A stretch of 64,000 bases of DNA from Pseudarthrobacter defluvii (GTDB taxonomy: Bacteria; Actinomycetota; Actinomycetes; Actinomycetales; Micrococcaceae), in assembly GCF_030323865.1 (NCBI RefSeq), contig NZ_CP066362.1, positions 2,108,001-2,172,000 of the forward strand, given 5' to 3'. Each line of letters starts with the position of its first letter. The first letter of the stretch is position 1. Below, in pieces: positions 30,136-38,785 of the stretch. The position numbers and the translations under genes are program-made. A model generated the notes under the pieces. It was not told where the DNA came from. It saw only the letters and a list, made by a program, of their open reading frames with translations, and did no database searches.

Positions 30136-30605
30136 TGGGTTGTCTCGGCGGGGGCTTCTTTGCCGGTGAAGCCGGACAGGAGTTCGCGCTGGAGCCCGAA
30201 CATCTCCGCTTTCTCTTCCGGCTCGGCGTGGTCGTAGCCCAGCAGGTGCAGGATGCCGTGCGTGGTCAGCAGCAGCATCTCGTCCTGGAGCGAATGGCCG
30301 GCGTTCCGGGCCTGGACCTTGGCCACCTGCGGGCAGATGGCGATGTCGCCCAGCATCCCCTGGGGCGTGGGCCGGTCCGGGGTCCCGGGTGTCAGCTCGT
30401 CCATGGGGACCGAGAGCACGTCCGTGGCGCCAGGTTCATCCATCAGCTCGATGTGCAGCTTCTCCATGGCGGGTTCGTCCACGAGGAGAATGGAGAGTTC
30501 GGCCTGCGGGTGGATGTAGAGCTGTTCAAAGATGTACCGCGACAGGGCAACGAGCTCGGATTCCTCCACCTGGATGCCGGACTCGTTGTTGACCTCGATG
30601 CTCAC
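30132..30605 (-). CDS. ybeY: Endoribonuclease / rRNA maturation factor YbeY
   Basis: 157 residues. The zinc motif HGILHLLGYDH fits HxxxHxxxxxH of the family. It processes the 3' end of 16S rRNA and takes part in ribosome quality control. GTG start overlaps the phoH stop (GTGA) and its stop overlaps the next start, so it is translationally linked on both sides. Confidence 0.95.
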   Translation of the reverse strand: MSIEVNNESGIQVEESELVALSRYIFEQLYIHPQAELSILLVDEPAMEKLHIELMDEPGATDVLSVPMDELTPGTPDRPTPQGMLGDIAICPQVAKVQARNAGHSLQDEMLLLTTHGILHLLGYDHAEPEEKAEMFGLQRELLSGFTGKEAPAETTQ

Positions 30606-31732
30606 GCGTGTTCCCCCCGTTTTTCCCTGCCGGCTGAGTGCTTGACCCGGTTGCGCTGGGTTTCGTCCCAGATGCTGTAGGCGTTGACAATGTCTCCCAC
30701 GAGCCGGTGCCGCACAACATCGGCGGCGTCCAGGACGGAGAAGCTGACCCCGTCGATGCCTTGCAGGATTTCCTCAACGATCCGCAGCCCGGACCGCGTC
30801 CCGAACGGCAGGTCCACCTGGGTGACGTCCCCCGTGACCACCATCTTGGATCCGAATCCAAGCCGGGTGAGGAACATCTTCATCTGTTCCGGCGTGGTGT
30901 TCTGGGCCTCGTCGAGGATGATGAAGGCGTCGTTGAGGGTTCGCCCGCGCATGTAGGCCAGGGGCGCCACCTCGATGGTGCCGGCGGCCATGAGCCGCGG
31001 GATGGATTCGGGGTCCATCATGTCGTGCAGGGCGTCATAGAGCGGCCTGAGATAGGGATCGATCTTGTCGCTGAGCGTGCCGGGCAGGAACCCCAGCCGC
31101 TCCCCCGCCTCCACTGCGGGGCGCGTGAGGATGATCCTGCTGACCTCTTTTTGCTGAAGCGCCTGGACCGCCTTCGCCATGGCCAGATAGGTCTTACCCG
31201 TACCGGCGGGCCCGATGCCGAAGATCACCGTGTTGGCGTCGATGGCATCAACGTAGTTCTTCTGGTTGAGGGTTTTGGGCCGGATGGTCCTGCCGCGGCT
31301 GGAGAGGATGTCGTGGGTGAGCACGTCCACGGGATTCTGCAGCGACTGGGTGCGCAGCAGCGACACCAGCTGCTGCAGTACCGCCGGCGTGATGACAGTG
31401 CCCCGGGCCACCAGGCCGCGGACCTCCTGGAGGAGCCGCATGATCCGGGGGACGTCCGTGACGGGGCCGCTGATGGACAGTTCGTTGCCGCGGGCGTGGA
31501 AGTTGACGTCGGGAAACTGCTCTTCAATGAAGCGAAGCGCCTCATCGTGGCTGCCAAGTGATTGAACCATCTGGTCGGTGTTCTCAAAGAGGACAACTTC
31601 GGTCCGGGTGCCGGGCATGGAGTGGGGAAATTCCCCCGGACTGCCTTCGCCCGTGTTGAGCCGGCGCTTACCATTTGCTGATTCAGTCATGGTGTTGGCC
31701 CGCAGGCCCGTGGTCCCCTCGAAGATCGACAT
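30602..31732 (-). CDS. PhoH family ATPase
   Basis: 376 residues from the ATG at 31732; ATG 31690 (362 residues) and GTG 31735 are alternatives and no clear ribosome site decides. It has the PhoH ATPase domain with Walker A GPAGTGKTYLAMA and Walker B FIILDEAQNTTP, preceded by a KH-like region. PhoH-like proteins are predicted RNA-acting ATPases. Head of the operon with ybeY, corC and era. Confidence 0.93.
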   Translation of the reverse strand: MSIFEGTTGLRANTMTESANGKRRLNTGEGSPGEFPHSMPGTRTEVVLFENTDQMVQSLGSHDEALRFIEEQFPDVNFHARGNELSISGPVTDVPRIMRLLQEVRGLVARGTVITPAVLQQLVSLLRTQSLQNPVDVLTHDILSSRGRTIRPKTLNQKNYVDAIDANTVIFGIGPAGTGKTYLAMAKAVQALQQKEVSRIILTRPAVEAGERLGFLPGTLSDKIDPYLRPLYDALHDMMDPESIPRLMAAGTIEVAPLAYMRGRTLNDAFIILDEAQNTTPEQMKMFLTRLGFGSKMVVTGDVTQVDLPFGTRSGLRIVEEILQGIDGVSFSVLDAADVVRHRLVGDIVNAYSIWDETQRNRVKHSAGREKRGEHA

Positions 31733-31735
31733 CAC

Positions 31736-32056
31736 TTGTTTGCGTTTGGCTGATGCCGGGGCCCGTTGCGCGGTGCTCCCTGCCCAGCGATCCCTTTATC
31801 TTACGCCAGCACCGGTATGGAGCAGATACCCGGCTCAACGGGAGCGGCCGCTCCACCCATGAAACCGTGCCGGGCACGGCGTTAGGTATCAACTTCATAT
31901 CGGCCTCATATCGTTCCAGTTGCAGTTGGCCGGAAGGAGGCGCAGAGCAGCTGACCGCGCGCACCGCTGTGCAATGCTGGAAATCCAGCATCTGCTGGGA
32001 CGCCAGGCCGCCAGGGGGATCGGCCCGCCACGCCAGGAAAGGACAAGGGCAGGACA
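31736..32056. other. Intergenic region between divergent phoH and the GerMN gene
   Basis: 321 bases, no gene seen. It holds a direct repeat TCATATCG (31895-31902 and 31906-31913) with an 11-bp period. A three-arm element TGCTGG-CCAGCA-TGCTGG (31975-31980, 31985-31990, 31993-31998) could form either of two exclusive hairpins. Promoters for both neighbours must lie here, but I cannot place them with confidence. Confidence 0.4.
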
Positions 32057-33013
32057 GTGCCGGAAACCTCTGTGCCCAAAAGGGCAGGACGACCCATGGG
32101 CCGCCTGCGCCCGGCCGTCCTTGCAGGGATGCTGGTGCTCGTTCCGGTCCTGGCTGGCTGCACTGCCGAGGGCGGGCCTTCACCTGCAGGCACCACCGCC
32201 TCGATCCCCGCCTCAGGGGGCACCATGCCGGACGCGCCCTCCACCAGCGCCCCGCTGGAAACCACCCAGTCCTCCAACAAGGCGCCGGTTTACTGGATTG
32301 GCCGCAGCGGCGCGAGCATTTTCCTTTACCGCGAATTTCGCGACGTCCCGGAGCAGGACAACCCGGTCACCCGGGCCCTGCGCGCCATGATGTCGGAAAA
32401 GCCCCTGGACCCTGATTTCTTTACGCCCTGGCAGAACCCGGGCAAACTGGCCACGTCCATTTCGGGCAAGGATGTCATCACCGTCGATGTCTCCGCCGAC
32501 GCCTTCAACAGCAACCTCGACGCAGACATGGCGGCCCGGGCCATCCAGCAGCTGATCTACACGGCCACCGCGGCCGCCGCCAGTTCCGGGCTGATCGACA
32601 CCGGTCAGCAAATCCGGGTCCGGATCCTGGTGGACGGCCACACTGACTACGTCGCGTTCGGAAAGATCCAGCTGGGCGCACTCATGACGCGGGCAGCAGG
32701 CCTCGTGGCACCGGTATGGATCATCGACCCCCAGGAAAACGCTGAGGTGCCGGGCGGCAGCGTGAAGATCACCGGGCGCAGCACCTCACCTGGGGCAAAG
32801 CTCCACTGGCAGCTGCTTCGGGCCGGGGACGGCGGCAGCAAAGCGCCCTTCCTGAATGGGGAAACCACGGCAGGTACAGAGCAGGGACAGGCGGGCGTCT
32901 TCACGCTTGCCCTCAACCTGCCGCCAGGCGACTACGAGCTGCGCGTAGCGCAGGCCGGCTCCAGCGGAGAGCCGGACAAAAACGAGGACACGAGGTCCCT
33001 TAAGGTCAGGTAG
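32057..33013 (+). CDS. GerMN/Gmad2 domain lipoprotein
   Basis: 318 residues. Lipobox VLAGC, then a Ser/Thr/Pro linker. A GerMN (sporulation-M-like) domain lies at about 75-210, with VYWIGRSG near its start and ITVDVSADAF. A C-terminal Gmad2 immunoglobulin-like domain (about 220-315) contains VWIIDPQENAEVPGG. Such lipoproteins occur at the cell surface in Gram-positives; function is not established. GTG 32057 or ATG 32096 may start it. It reads against its neighbours: 8-base tail overlap with rsmE, head-to-head with phoH. Confidence 0.85.
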   Translation: MPETSVPKRAGRPMGRLRPAVLAGMLVLVPVLAGCTAEGGPSPAGTTASIPASGGTMPDAPSTSAPLETTQSSNKAPVYWIGRSGASIFLYREFRDVPEQDNPVTRALRAMMSEKPLDPDFFTPWQNPGKLATSISGKDVITVDVSADAFNSNLDADMAARAIQQLIYTATAAAASSGLIDTGQQIRVRILVDGHTDYVAFGKIQLGALMTRAAGLVAPVWIIDPQENAEVPGGSVKITGRSTSPGAKLHWQLLRAGDGGSKAPFLNGETTAGTEQGQAGVFTLALNLPPGDYELRVAQAGSSGEPDKNEDTRSLKVR

Positions 33014-33779
33014 TGGTCCAGCGGCCAAGGATGTCGCTGGCAAGCACGACGGCGGCCGGGCCGGCTGTGGAGGACCGCAGGACATGGTGCCCCAGCAGGG
33101 CCGTCACAGCGCCTTTGTCGCAGAGTTTGGTTACTTCCCGCGGGCTGATGCCGCCCTCCGGGCCTACGATCAGCAGAATTTCACGGGGGCCGGCACCTGC
33201 ACTCCCCTGCCATGCCTCCAGGACGGTACGCAGCGGCCGCACGGCGTCTTCATGCAGGATGACCGCCAGGTCTGCCGCCTCCACGGCGGCGGAAAGCGCC
33301 GTGGTGTCGACGGCGGCACGGACTTCCGGGAGCCAGGCACGCCGCGCCTGCTTGGCGGCCGCCGTCACGGTTGATTCCCACTTGGCGTGCGCCCGCGCTG
33401 CGCGGTCGCCCTTCCAGCGGACGATGGACCGTTCAGACTGCCAGGGAACCACCGCGTCGACGCCCAGTTCCGTGGCTGTCTCAATGGCCAGTTCGTCGCG
33501 GTCGCCTTTGGCCAAAGCCTGGACCAGCACCAGCCGGACCTCCGGCCTGTCTTCCACCGTCAGGCTGCTGCACTCCACCTCGAGCCCGGACGGTGCGGCC
33601 GAGATAACCTTTCCGGTCATCCGGGTGCCGGCGCCGTCCACGATGTCCACAGCCTCGCCCGGCGCCAGCCGCTTGACGGTGACGGCGTGCCGCGCCTCCG
33701 CCCCTTCGAGGACGAACGTGCGGCCCGGCGTCGTTGCGTCCAGGGAACCAGTGGAGGTGAAGAAGACGGGGTTGCTCAC
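33006..33779 (-). CDS. rsmE: 16S rRNA (uracil-1498-N3) methyltransferase
   Basis: 257 residues. A PUA-like N-terminal domain and a SPOUT knotted methyltransferase domain with the SAM-binding LLIVGPEGGISPRE. It methylates U1498 in 16S rRNA. GTG start 2 bases after the dnaJ stop. Placement after hrcA-dnaJ is typical. Confidence 0.95.
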   Translation of the reverse strand: MSNPVFFTSTGSLDATTPGRTFVLEGAEARHAVTVKRLAPGEAVDIVDGAGTRMTGKVISAAPSGLEVECSSLTVEDRPEVRLVLVQALAKGDRDELAIETATELGVDAVVPWQSERSIVRWKGDRAARAHAKWESTVTAAAKQARRAWLPEVRAAVDTTALSAAVEAADLAVILHEDAVRPLRTVLEAWQGSAGAGPREILLIVGPEGGISPREVTKLCDKGAVTALLGHHVLRSSTAGPAAVVLASDILGRWTTT

Positions 33780-33781
33780 CG

Positions 33782-34909
33782 CTACAGGTTCCCGAACCGG
33801 TCCCGGAGCTTGGCGAACATGCCGCCGCTGGCGGCCAACTTGCCTTCGGTAATCTGCTCACCCCGGAGCTTGGCAAGTTGGCGCAGGAGGTCCTCCTGCG
33901 CGGAGTCGAGCTTGGCCGGGGTGTCCACCTGCAGATGCACCTTCAGGTCGCCGCGGCCATAGCCCCTCAGGTGGGTAACACCCAAGCCGCGCAGGGTGAT
34001 GATTTCGCCTGACTGGGTTCCCGGCTTGACGTCGATCTCCTGGGTACCGTCGAAGGTTTCGAGGCTGACGTCCGTGCCCAGGGCCGCAGCGGTCATGGGG
34101 ATGTGCAGGGTGGCGTGCAGGTCATCGCTTTCGCGCACGTACGTGGGGTCGTTGTTGACGCGGATCTCGACGTACAGGTCGCCCGCCGGGCCCCCTGCAG
34201 GGCCGGCCTCGCCCTGGCCGGAGAGCTGGATGCGGGTACCGGTGGCGACACCGGCGGGAACCTTGATGGTCAGCGACCGGCGGCTGCGGATGCGGCCCTG
34301 GCCACTGCATTCGTTGCAGGGATCCTTGATGACAGTGCCGAAGCCTTCGCAAGTGCCGCAGGGGGCTGCCGTCATGACCTGGCCGAGGATGGAGCGGACG
34401 GCCCGCTGGACCTGGCCGCTGCCGCCGCAGATGTCGCAGCGTTCCGGCTGGGTCCCGGGACGGCAGCAGGATCCATCACAGGTGGGACAGACCACAGCGG
34501 TGTCCACCTCGAGCTTCTTGTTGACTCCGAATACGGCGTCGCGGAGGTCGATCCGGACACTGATGAGTGCGTCCTGGCCGCGGCGGACGCGCGACGCCGG
34601 ACCCGAGGCACCACCGGCGCCAAAGAAGGTGTCGAAAATGTCCTGGAACGCGAATCCCTGGCCTGCGTAACCGGCGCCGCCGAAACCGTTGTCCGTGCCG
34701 TTTTCATTGCCGGTGGTGTCGTAGATCCTGCGCTTCTGGGGATCGGAAAGGACCTCGTAGGCGTGCGTTACCGCCTTGAACCGCTCTGCAGCGTCGGCAC
34801 CTGGGTTAACGTCCGGGTGAAGGGTGCGGGCCAGCTTGCGGTAGGCCTTTTTGATCTCTTCGCCCGTAGCTTCGGGTGAGACTCCAAGGACGTCATAGTG
34901 GCTGCTCAA
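33782..34909 (-). CDS. dnaJ: Chaperone protein DnaJ
   Basis: 375 residues. J domain (1-70) with HPD at 31-33, a short Gly/Phe region (about 70-105), four CxxCxGxG-type zinc repeats ([32 protein letters not shown]; about 140-215) and the C-terminal substrate domains. It is the DnaK co-chaperone paired with HrcA, the dnaJ2 type of actinobacteria. TTG start with GAAGAGA upstream. Probably under HrcA/CIRCE control through the upstream gene. Confidence 0.95.
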   Translation of the reverse strand: MSSHYDVLGVSPEATGEEIKKAYRKLARTLHPDVNPGADAAERFKAVTHAYEVLSDPQKRRIYDTTGNENGTDNGFGGAGYAGQGFAFQDIFDTFFGAGGASGPASRVRRGQDALISVRIDLRDAVFGVNKKLEVDTAVVCPTCDGSCCRPGTQPERCDICGGSGQVQRAVRSILGQVMTAAPCGTCEGFGTVIKDPCNECSGQGRIRSRRSLTIKVPAGVATGTRIQLSGQGEAGPAGGPAGDLYVEIRVNNDPTYVRESDDLHATLHIPMTAAALGTDVSLETFDGTQEIDVKPGTQSGEIITLRGLGVTHLRGYGRGDLKVHLQVDTPAKLDSAQEDLLRQLAKLRGEQITEGKLAASGGMFAKLRDRFGNL

Positions 34910-34997
34910 AATTCGTGTCTCTTCCTTGTTGTACTGCGTTCAGTTGGTCGGCCAGGGCTCTTGTTTCACAGCCGGAGCAAGCTCCGGCAGCCAAGAG

Positions 34998-36011
34998 TCA
35001 GGGCCCCAAAATCCTCGAAAGGTAGCGGGCTACCGCCCTGACGGCGGCCATGGTGGTGGGATAGTCCATTCGGGTAGGACCGAGGATTCCCACTTTGGCT
35101 GCGCTGTCCGGACCGTAGCCGGTGGCCACCACGGAGGCCTCAGCAAGCCCGTCGTAGGGGTTCTCCCTTCCGATGCTGACAGCCACGCCCCGGTGGTCCT
35201 GGGCCATCTCGCTCAACAGCCGCAGCATCACCACCTGTTCCTCGAGCGCCTCCAGCACAGGGCCAATGCTGAGGGGAAAGTCCACATTGGACCGGGCGAG
35301 GTTGGCGGTGCCGGCCATGACCATGCGGTCTTCCCGACTGCTCTGCGCCAGCCCCTCAAGGCCGACGGCCAGCGCGTGTGCCGCCTGGCGCTGCGAGTGG
35401 GGCGTTGCAGCCACGACGGCGGGAAGGGCCTGGGCGAGGTGGCTCAGCCGGGTTCCCCCCAGGGCAGCCAGGAAACGGGTGCGCAACTCGGCCAGCGCCT
35501 CGTCGCCAAGGTCCTGGCCGACGTCCATGACGCGCTGCTCCACCTTGCCGCTGTTGGCGATGAGGACCACGAGGACCTTCCGCGGTGCCAGCAGCACGAA
35601 TTCGATGTGGCGGACAAGTGCCCTGCTCAGGTGCGGGTACTGGACCACGGCCACCTGGTTGGTCAGTTGCGACAGCAGCCGAACGGTTCGGTCCAGTACG
35701 TCGTCGAGGTCGTCCGCGCCCTCCAGGAGGGTCTGGATGGCACGGCGTTCTGCAGCCGAAAGGGGCTTGACTGCCGAGATCTGGTCGACAAAGAGCCGGT
35801 AGCCCTTGTCGGTGGGGATCCGGCCGGCGCTGGTATGGGGGGCGGTGATCAGCCCCTCGTCCTCCAGCGCGGCCATGTCATTGCGGATGGTGGCGCTGGA
35901 AACGCCAAGATGATGCCGCTCCACCAGGGCCTTTGACCCAACCGGCTCGCGGGAGTGGACGTAATCCTCCACGATGGCCCGCAGTACTTCCAGTTTGCGT
36001 GGCTCGCTCAC
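34998..36011 (-). CDS. hrcA: Heat-inducible transcription repressor HrcA
   Basis: 337 residues. The N-terminal winged helix (1-75) contains [17 protein letters not shown]; the GAF-like and dimer domains follow. It represses class I heat-shock genes by binding CIRCE with help from GroEL. The GTG at 36011 has a strong GGAGGTGGAG upstream, better than the open frame from 36074. A CIRCE lies 57-83 bases upstream, indicating autoregulation of hrcA-dnaJ. Confidence 0.96.
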   Translation of the reverse strand: MSEPRKLEVLRAIVEDYVHSREPVGSKALVERHHLGVSSATIRNDMAALEDEGLITAPHTSAGRIPTDKGYRLFVDQISAVKPLSAAERRAIQTLLEGADDLDDVLDRTVRLLSQLTNQVAVVQYPHLSRALVRHIEFVLLAPRKVLVVLIANSGKVEQRVMDVGQDLGDEALAELRTRFLAALGGTRLSHLAQALPAVVAATPHSQRQAAHALAVGLEGLAQSSREDRMVMAGTANLARSNVDFPLSIGPVLEALEEQVVMLRLLSEMAQDHRGVAVSIGRENPYDGLAEASVVATGYGPDSAAKVGILGPTRMDYPTTMAAVRAVARYLSRILGP

Positions 36012-36067
36012 TCTCCACCTCCATCCATGGTCCGGGGCCGCCCGCCCCGCCCGGTGCCACCCGGGGG

Positions 36068-36094
36068 TTAGCACTCGACATGCCTAAGTGCTAA
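36068..36094 (-). promoter_or_regulatory. CIRCE operator of hrcA-dnaJ
   Basis: TTAGCACTC (36068-36076), a 9-bp spacer and AAGTGCTAA (36086-36094) match CIRCE at 17 of 18 arm positions. A CATAAT box on the minus strand (36101-36106) would place the transcription start at the edge of the operator. Confidence 0.9.
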
Positions 36095-36185
36095 CAGTCT
36101 ATTATGCCTCGGCCCGTTGTTAGCATTGGTACCGCTCCGGGCGAAACTCCCGGGCTAAGGAGCTAGCGCTAGGCGGATCGATTCC

Positions 36186-37034
36186 ATGGATTACCAGAAC
36201 TGGGGCCCCCGGGGCATTTCCGCTCCCACGCGGACGGAGCTGCCCGAGGTCCCCGTGGAGCGCGGCATGGTGCTTGAGGAAGTACAGTCCGGCTGGGTGG
36301 GCGCCGTCACCCGCGTGGAGAAGTCCGGCGGAATGCACGTCGTTGCATTGGAGGACCGCCGCGGAAAGTCGCGGTCCTTCAAGCTGGGGTTCGGTTTCCT
36401 CCTCGAGGGCCAGCCCATCCGGTTGATGCCGCCGGCGCCCAAGGCGGCCGTCGGTGCTCCCGCCGGCAGGACTGCCTCCGGTTCGGTGCGCGTCTCCGGC
36501 CAGCGCGCCCAGGTTGCCAAGGCAAGCCGGATCTGGGTGGAAGGCAAGCACGACGCCGAACTGGTGGAAAAGGTCTGGGGAGACGACCTGCGCGTGGAAG
36601 GCATCGTCGTCGAGCCCCTCCACGGCATCGACGACCTGGCCGCTGCCGTCGCGGACTTCAGGCCCGGCCCGGGCCGCCGACTCGGTGTGCTGGTGGACCA
36701 CCTGGTTCCCGATTCCAAGGAATCCCGGATCGCCCACGCCGTCATGGCGTCCCCGGGCGCGGCCGGCAACGTCCTGATCGTCGGGCACCCGTACGTGGAC
36801 GTGTGGCAGGCAATCCGCCCTGCAGTCCTGGGCATCGAAAAATGGCCCGCCATCCCCCGCGGGCAGGACTGGAAGACCGGGATCCTCAATGCCTTCGGCT
36901 GGCCCCACGCCACGAAGGAAGACATCGGCCTCGGATGGCAGAAGCTGCTCGGTGCCGTACGCACGTACGCGGACCTCGAAGCGTCGCTGCTGGGCCGGGT
37001 TGAGGAAGTCATTGATTTCCTCACCGTGCCCTGA
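36186..37034 (+). CDS. DUF3097 family protein
   Basis: 282 residues. Residues 1-90 form a small beta-rich part with RKSRSFKLGFGFLLEG-like spacing. Residues 110-200 have WVEGKHDAELVEKVWG and VLVDHLVPDSKES, resembling a TOPRIM-type acidic fold (Glu then DxL). The family is actinobacterial and uncharacterised; a nucleic-acid role is only a guess from the fold hint. It is divergent from hrcA. A palindrome, CTAGCGCTAG (36163-36172), sits just before the start. Confidence 0.85.
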   Translation: MDYQNWGPRGISAPTRTELPEVPVERGMVLEEVQSGWVGAVTRVEKSGGMHVVALEDRRGKSRSFKLGFGFLLEGQPIRLMPPAPKAAVGAPAGRTASGSVRVSGQRAQVAKASRIWVEGKHDAELVEKVWGDDLRVEGIVVEPLHGIDDLAAAVADFRPGPGRRLGVLVDHLVPDSKESRIAHAVMASPGAAGNVLIVGHPYVDVWQAIRPAVLGIEKWPAIPRGQDWKTGILNAFGWPHATKEDIGLGWQKLLGAVRTYADLEASLLGRVEEVIDFLTVP

Positions 37035-37110
37035 CGGGCGGGCGACGGCCGCAAAGCCAGTATTCTTGGTAGTAGTCAGCACCAACTTGCACCTCAGAAG
37101 GACACAGACT

Positions 37111-37521
37111 GTGGCAGAAAACGCACGTGATCACAGGGACGGCCAGGGCCGTTCCGAGTACCATGGCGTACCCGCCAACGCCCTGCCGCTTACGGCCAGC
37201 GAAGACCGCCAATGGGCCACGCTGGCTCACTTCGGCGGAATCCTGGGGTGTATCCCGTCGCTGCTGATCTACCTGATCTTCCGCGACCGCGGGCCGTTCA
37301 CCGCCCAGGAGTCCAAGGAAGCGCTGAACTTCAGCCTGCCGCCCACCATCGCCGCGGTCCTGGCCAACATCCTGGTCTTCATCCCCTACGTGGGGAACAT
37401 TTTCGCGGTCATCGCCACACTGATCTGGGTGGCGCTCACGTGCTTCTCGGTGGCCGCCGGCATCCACGTCAACCGCGGCCAACCGCACCGCTACCAGTAC
37501 AACCTGCGCTGGATCAAGTAG
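37111..37521 (+). CDS. DUF4870 (Tic20-like) membrane protein
   Basis: 136 residues. A polar N-terminus of about 30 residues and three to four helices with the family signature ATLAHFGGILGCIPSLLIYL, KEALNFSL near the middle, and a final HRYQYNLRWIK. Function unknown in bacteria. GTG start with AGAAGGA 8 nt upstream. Convergent with hemW, 9 bases apart. Confidence 0.88.
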   Translation: MAENARDHRDGQGRSEYHGVPANALPLTASEDRQWATLAHFGGILGCIPSLLIYLIFRDRGPFTAQESKEALNFSLPPTIAAVLANILVFIPYVGNIFAVIATLIWVALTCFSVAAGIHVNRGQPHRYQYNLRWIK

Positions 37522-37530
37522 CGGCCCAGG

Positions 37531-38760
37531 TCAGTCCGGGAGGATGCGGCGGACCACCGCGTCTGCCAGCAGCCTGCCCTTGAGGGTCAGGACCAGGCGT
37601 CCCCGGAAAGCGGCAGCGGGCTCCACCAGGCCGCCCGCGATCAGCCCGGCCACCTCATGCCGCCCGGCAGCGCTAAGCGTTGACACCTCGAGCCCTGACT
37701 GCAGGCGCGCCTCGAGCATCACCTTTTCCAGGTTTGTGGTTTCCGCATCCAGGGTTTCCCTGCCGGCAGCCGGCGACAGCCCCTGCGACAGCCTGTTGGC
37801 ATAGGCGGACGGGTGCTTGACGTTCCACCAGCGGACCCCGCCCACGTGCGAATGTGCGCCGGGGCCGATCCCCCACCAGTCGTCTCCCCGCCAGTAGGCC
37901 AGGTTGTGCCGGCACGCCTGATCCGGAGTGCGCGCCCAGTTGCTGACCTCATACCAGCCGAGCCCTGCTTCGGTGATCAGCTGGTCGGCGAGCTCGTACT
38001 TGTCGGCGTGGTCGTCGTCGTCAATTCCCGGGACTTCGCCACGGCGCATCTGGGCTGCCAGCTTGGTCCCTTCCTCGACGATCAGCGCGTAGGCGCTGAT
38101 GTGGTCAGGCTGGTAGGACAGGGCCGTCTCCAGGGAGTGGCGCCAGTCGGCCAGTGTCTCCCCCGGCGTGCCGTAGATCAGGTCCAGGCTGACGGCCAGG
38201 CCGGCTTCCCGGGCCCACTGCACCACCTGCGGTACCCGGCTCGGCGTGTGGGTGCGGTCAAGGACCTTGAGGACGTGCGGAACGGCGGACTGCATGCCAA
38301 AGGACACGCGGGTGAAGCCGGCCTCCTTGAGGACGGCCAGGGATTCAGGGGTGACAGAGTCCGGGTTGGCTTCCGTGGTGACTTCGGCACCGTCCTCGAT
38401 GCCCCAATGGTCAATGGCAGCGCGAAGGATCAGGGCGAGGTCATCAGCGGGCAGCAGCGTGGGCGTGCCGCCCCCAAAGAAGACAGTGCTGAGCTTCCGC
38501 TCCGGCAGGCCGGAACCTGCCAGCACGTTCGCCGCCAGCGCCACTTCCGACACCGCCGTTTGCGCATATGCGTCCTGCGAAGCACCGCCGCCGAGTTCCG
38601 TGGCGGTATAGGTATTGAAGTCGCAGTAGCCACAGCGCACCGCGCAGAACGGGATGTGGACGTACAGGCCAAATGCCCGGCCCGCCGCACCGTCCGCTGC
38701 CTGTGCAGGCAGCAGGCCGTCCGACGGCGCCGGGTCGCCGAGGGGAAGGACGCTGGGCAT
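37531..38760 (-). CDS. hemW: Radical SAM haem chaperone HemW
   Basis: 409 residues. The 4Fe-4S site is CAVRCGYC (CxxxCxxC), followed by GGGTPTLLP and the C-terminal HemN_C-like domain. It is HemW rather than coproporphyrinogen oxidase, because HemW proteins have this length and commonly follow lepA. It inserts haem into respiratory proteins. ATG start with GGGGGA upstream, 25 bases after lepA. Confidence 0.93.
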   Translation of the reverse strand: MPSVLPLGDPAPSDGLLPAQAADGAAGRAFGLYVHIPFCAVRCGYCDFNTYTATELGGGASQDAYAQTAVSEVALAANVLAGSGLPERKLSTVFFGGGTPTLLPADDLALILRAAIDHWGIEDGAEVTTEANPDSVTPESLAVLKEAGFTRVSFGMQSAVPHVLKVLDRTHTPSRVPQVVQWAREAGLAVSLDLIYGTPGETLADWRHSLETALSYQPDHISAYALIVEEGTKLAAQMRRGEVPGIDDDDHADKYELADQLITEAGLGWYEVSNWARTPDQACRHNLAYWRGDDWWGIGPGAHSHVGGVRWWNVKHPSAYANRLSQGLSPAAGRETLDAETTNLEKVMLEARLQSGLEVSTLSAAGRHEVAGLIAGGLVEPAAAFRGRLVLTLKGRLLADAVVRRILPD

Positions 38761-38785
38761 CAGCGCGTCCCCCGCTGCGCAGTGG

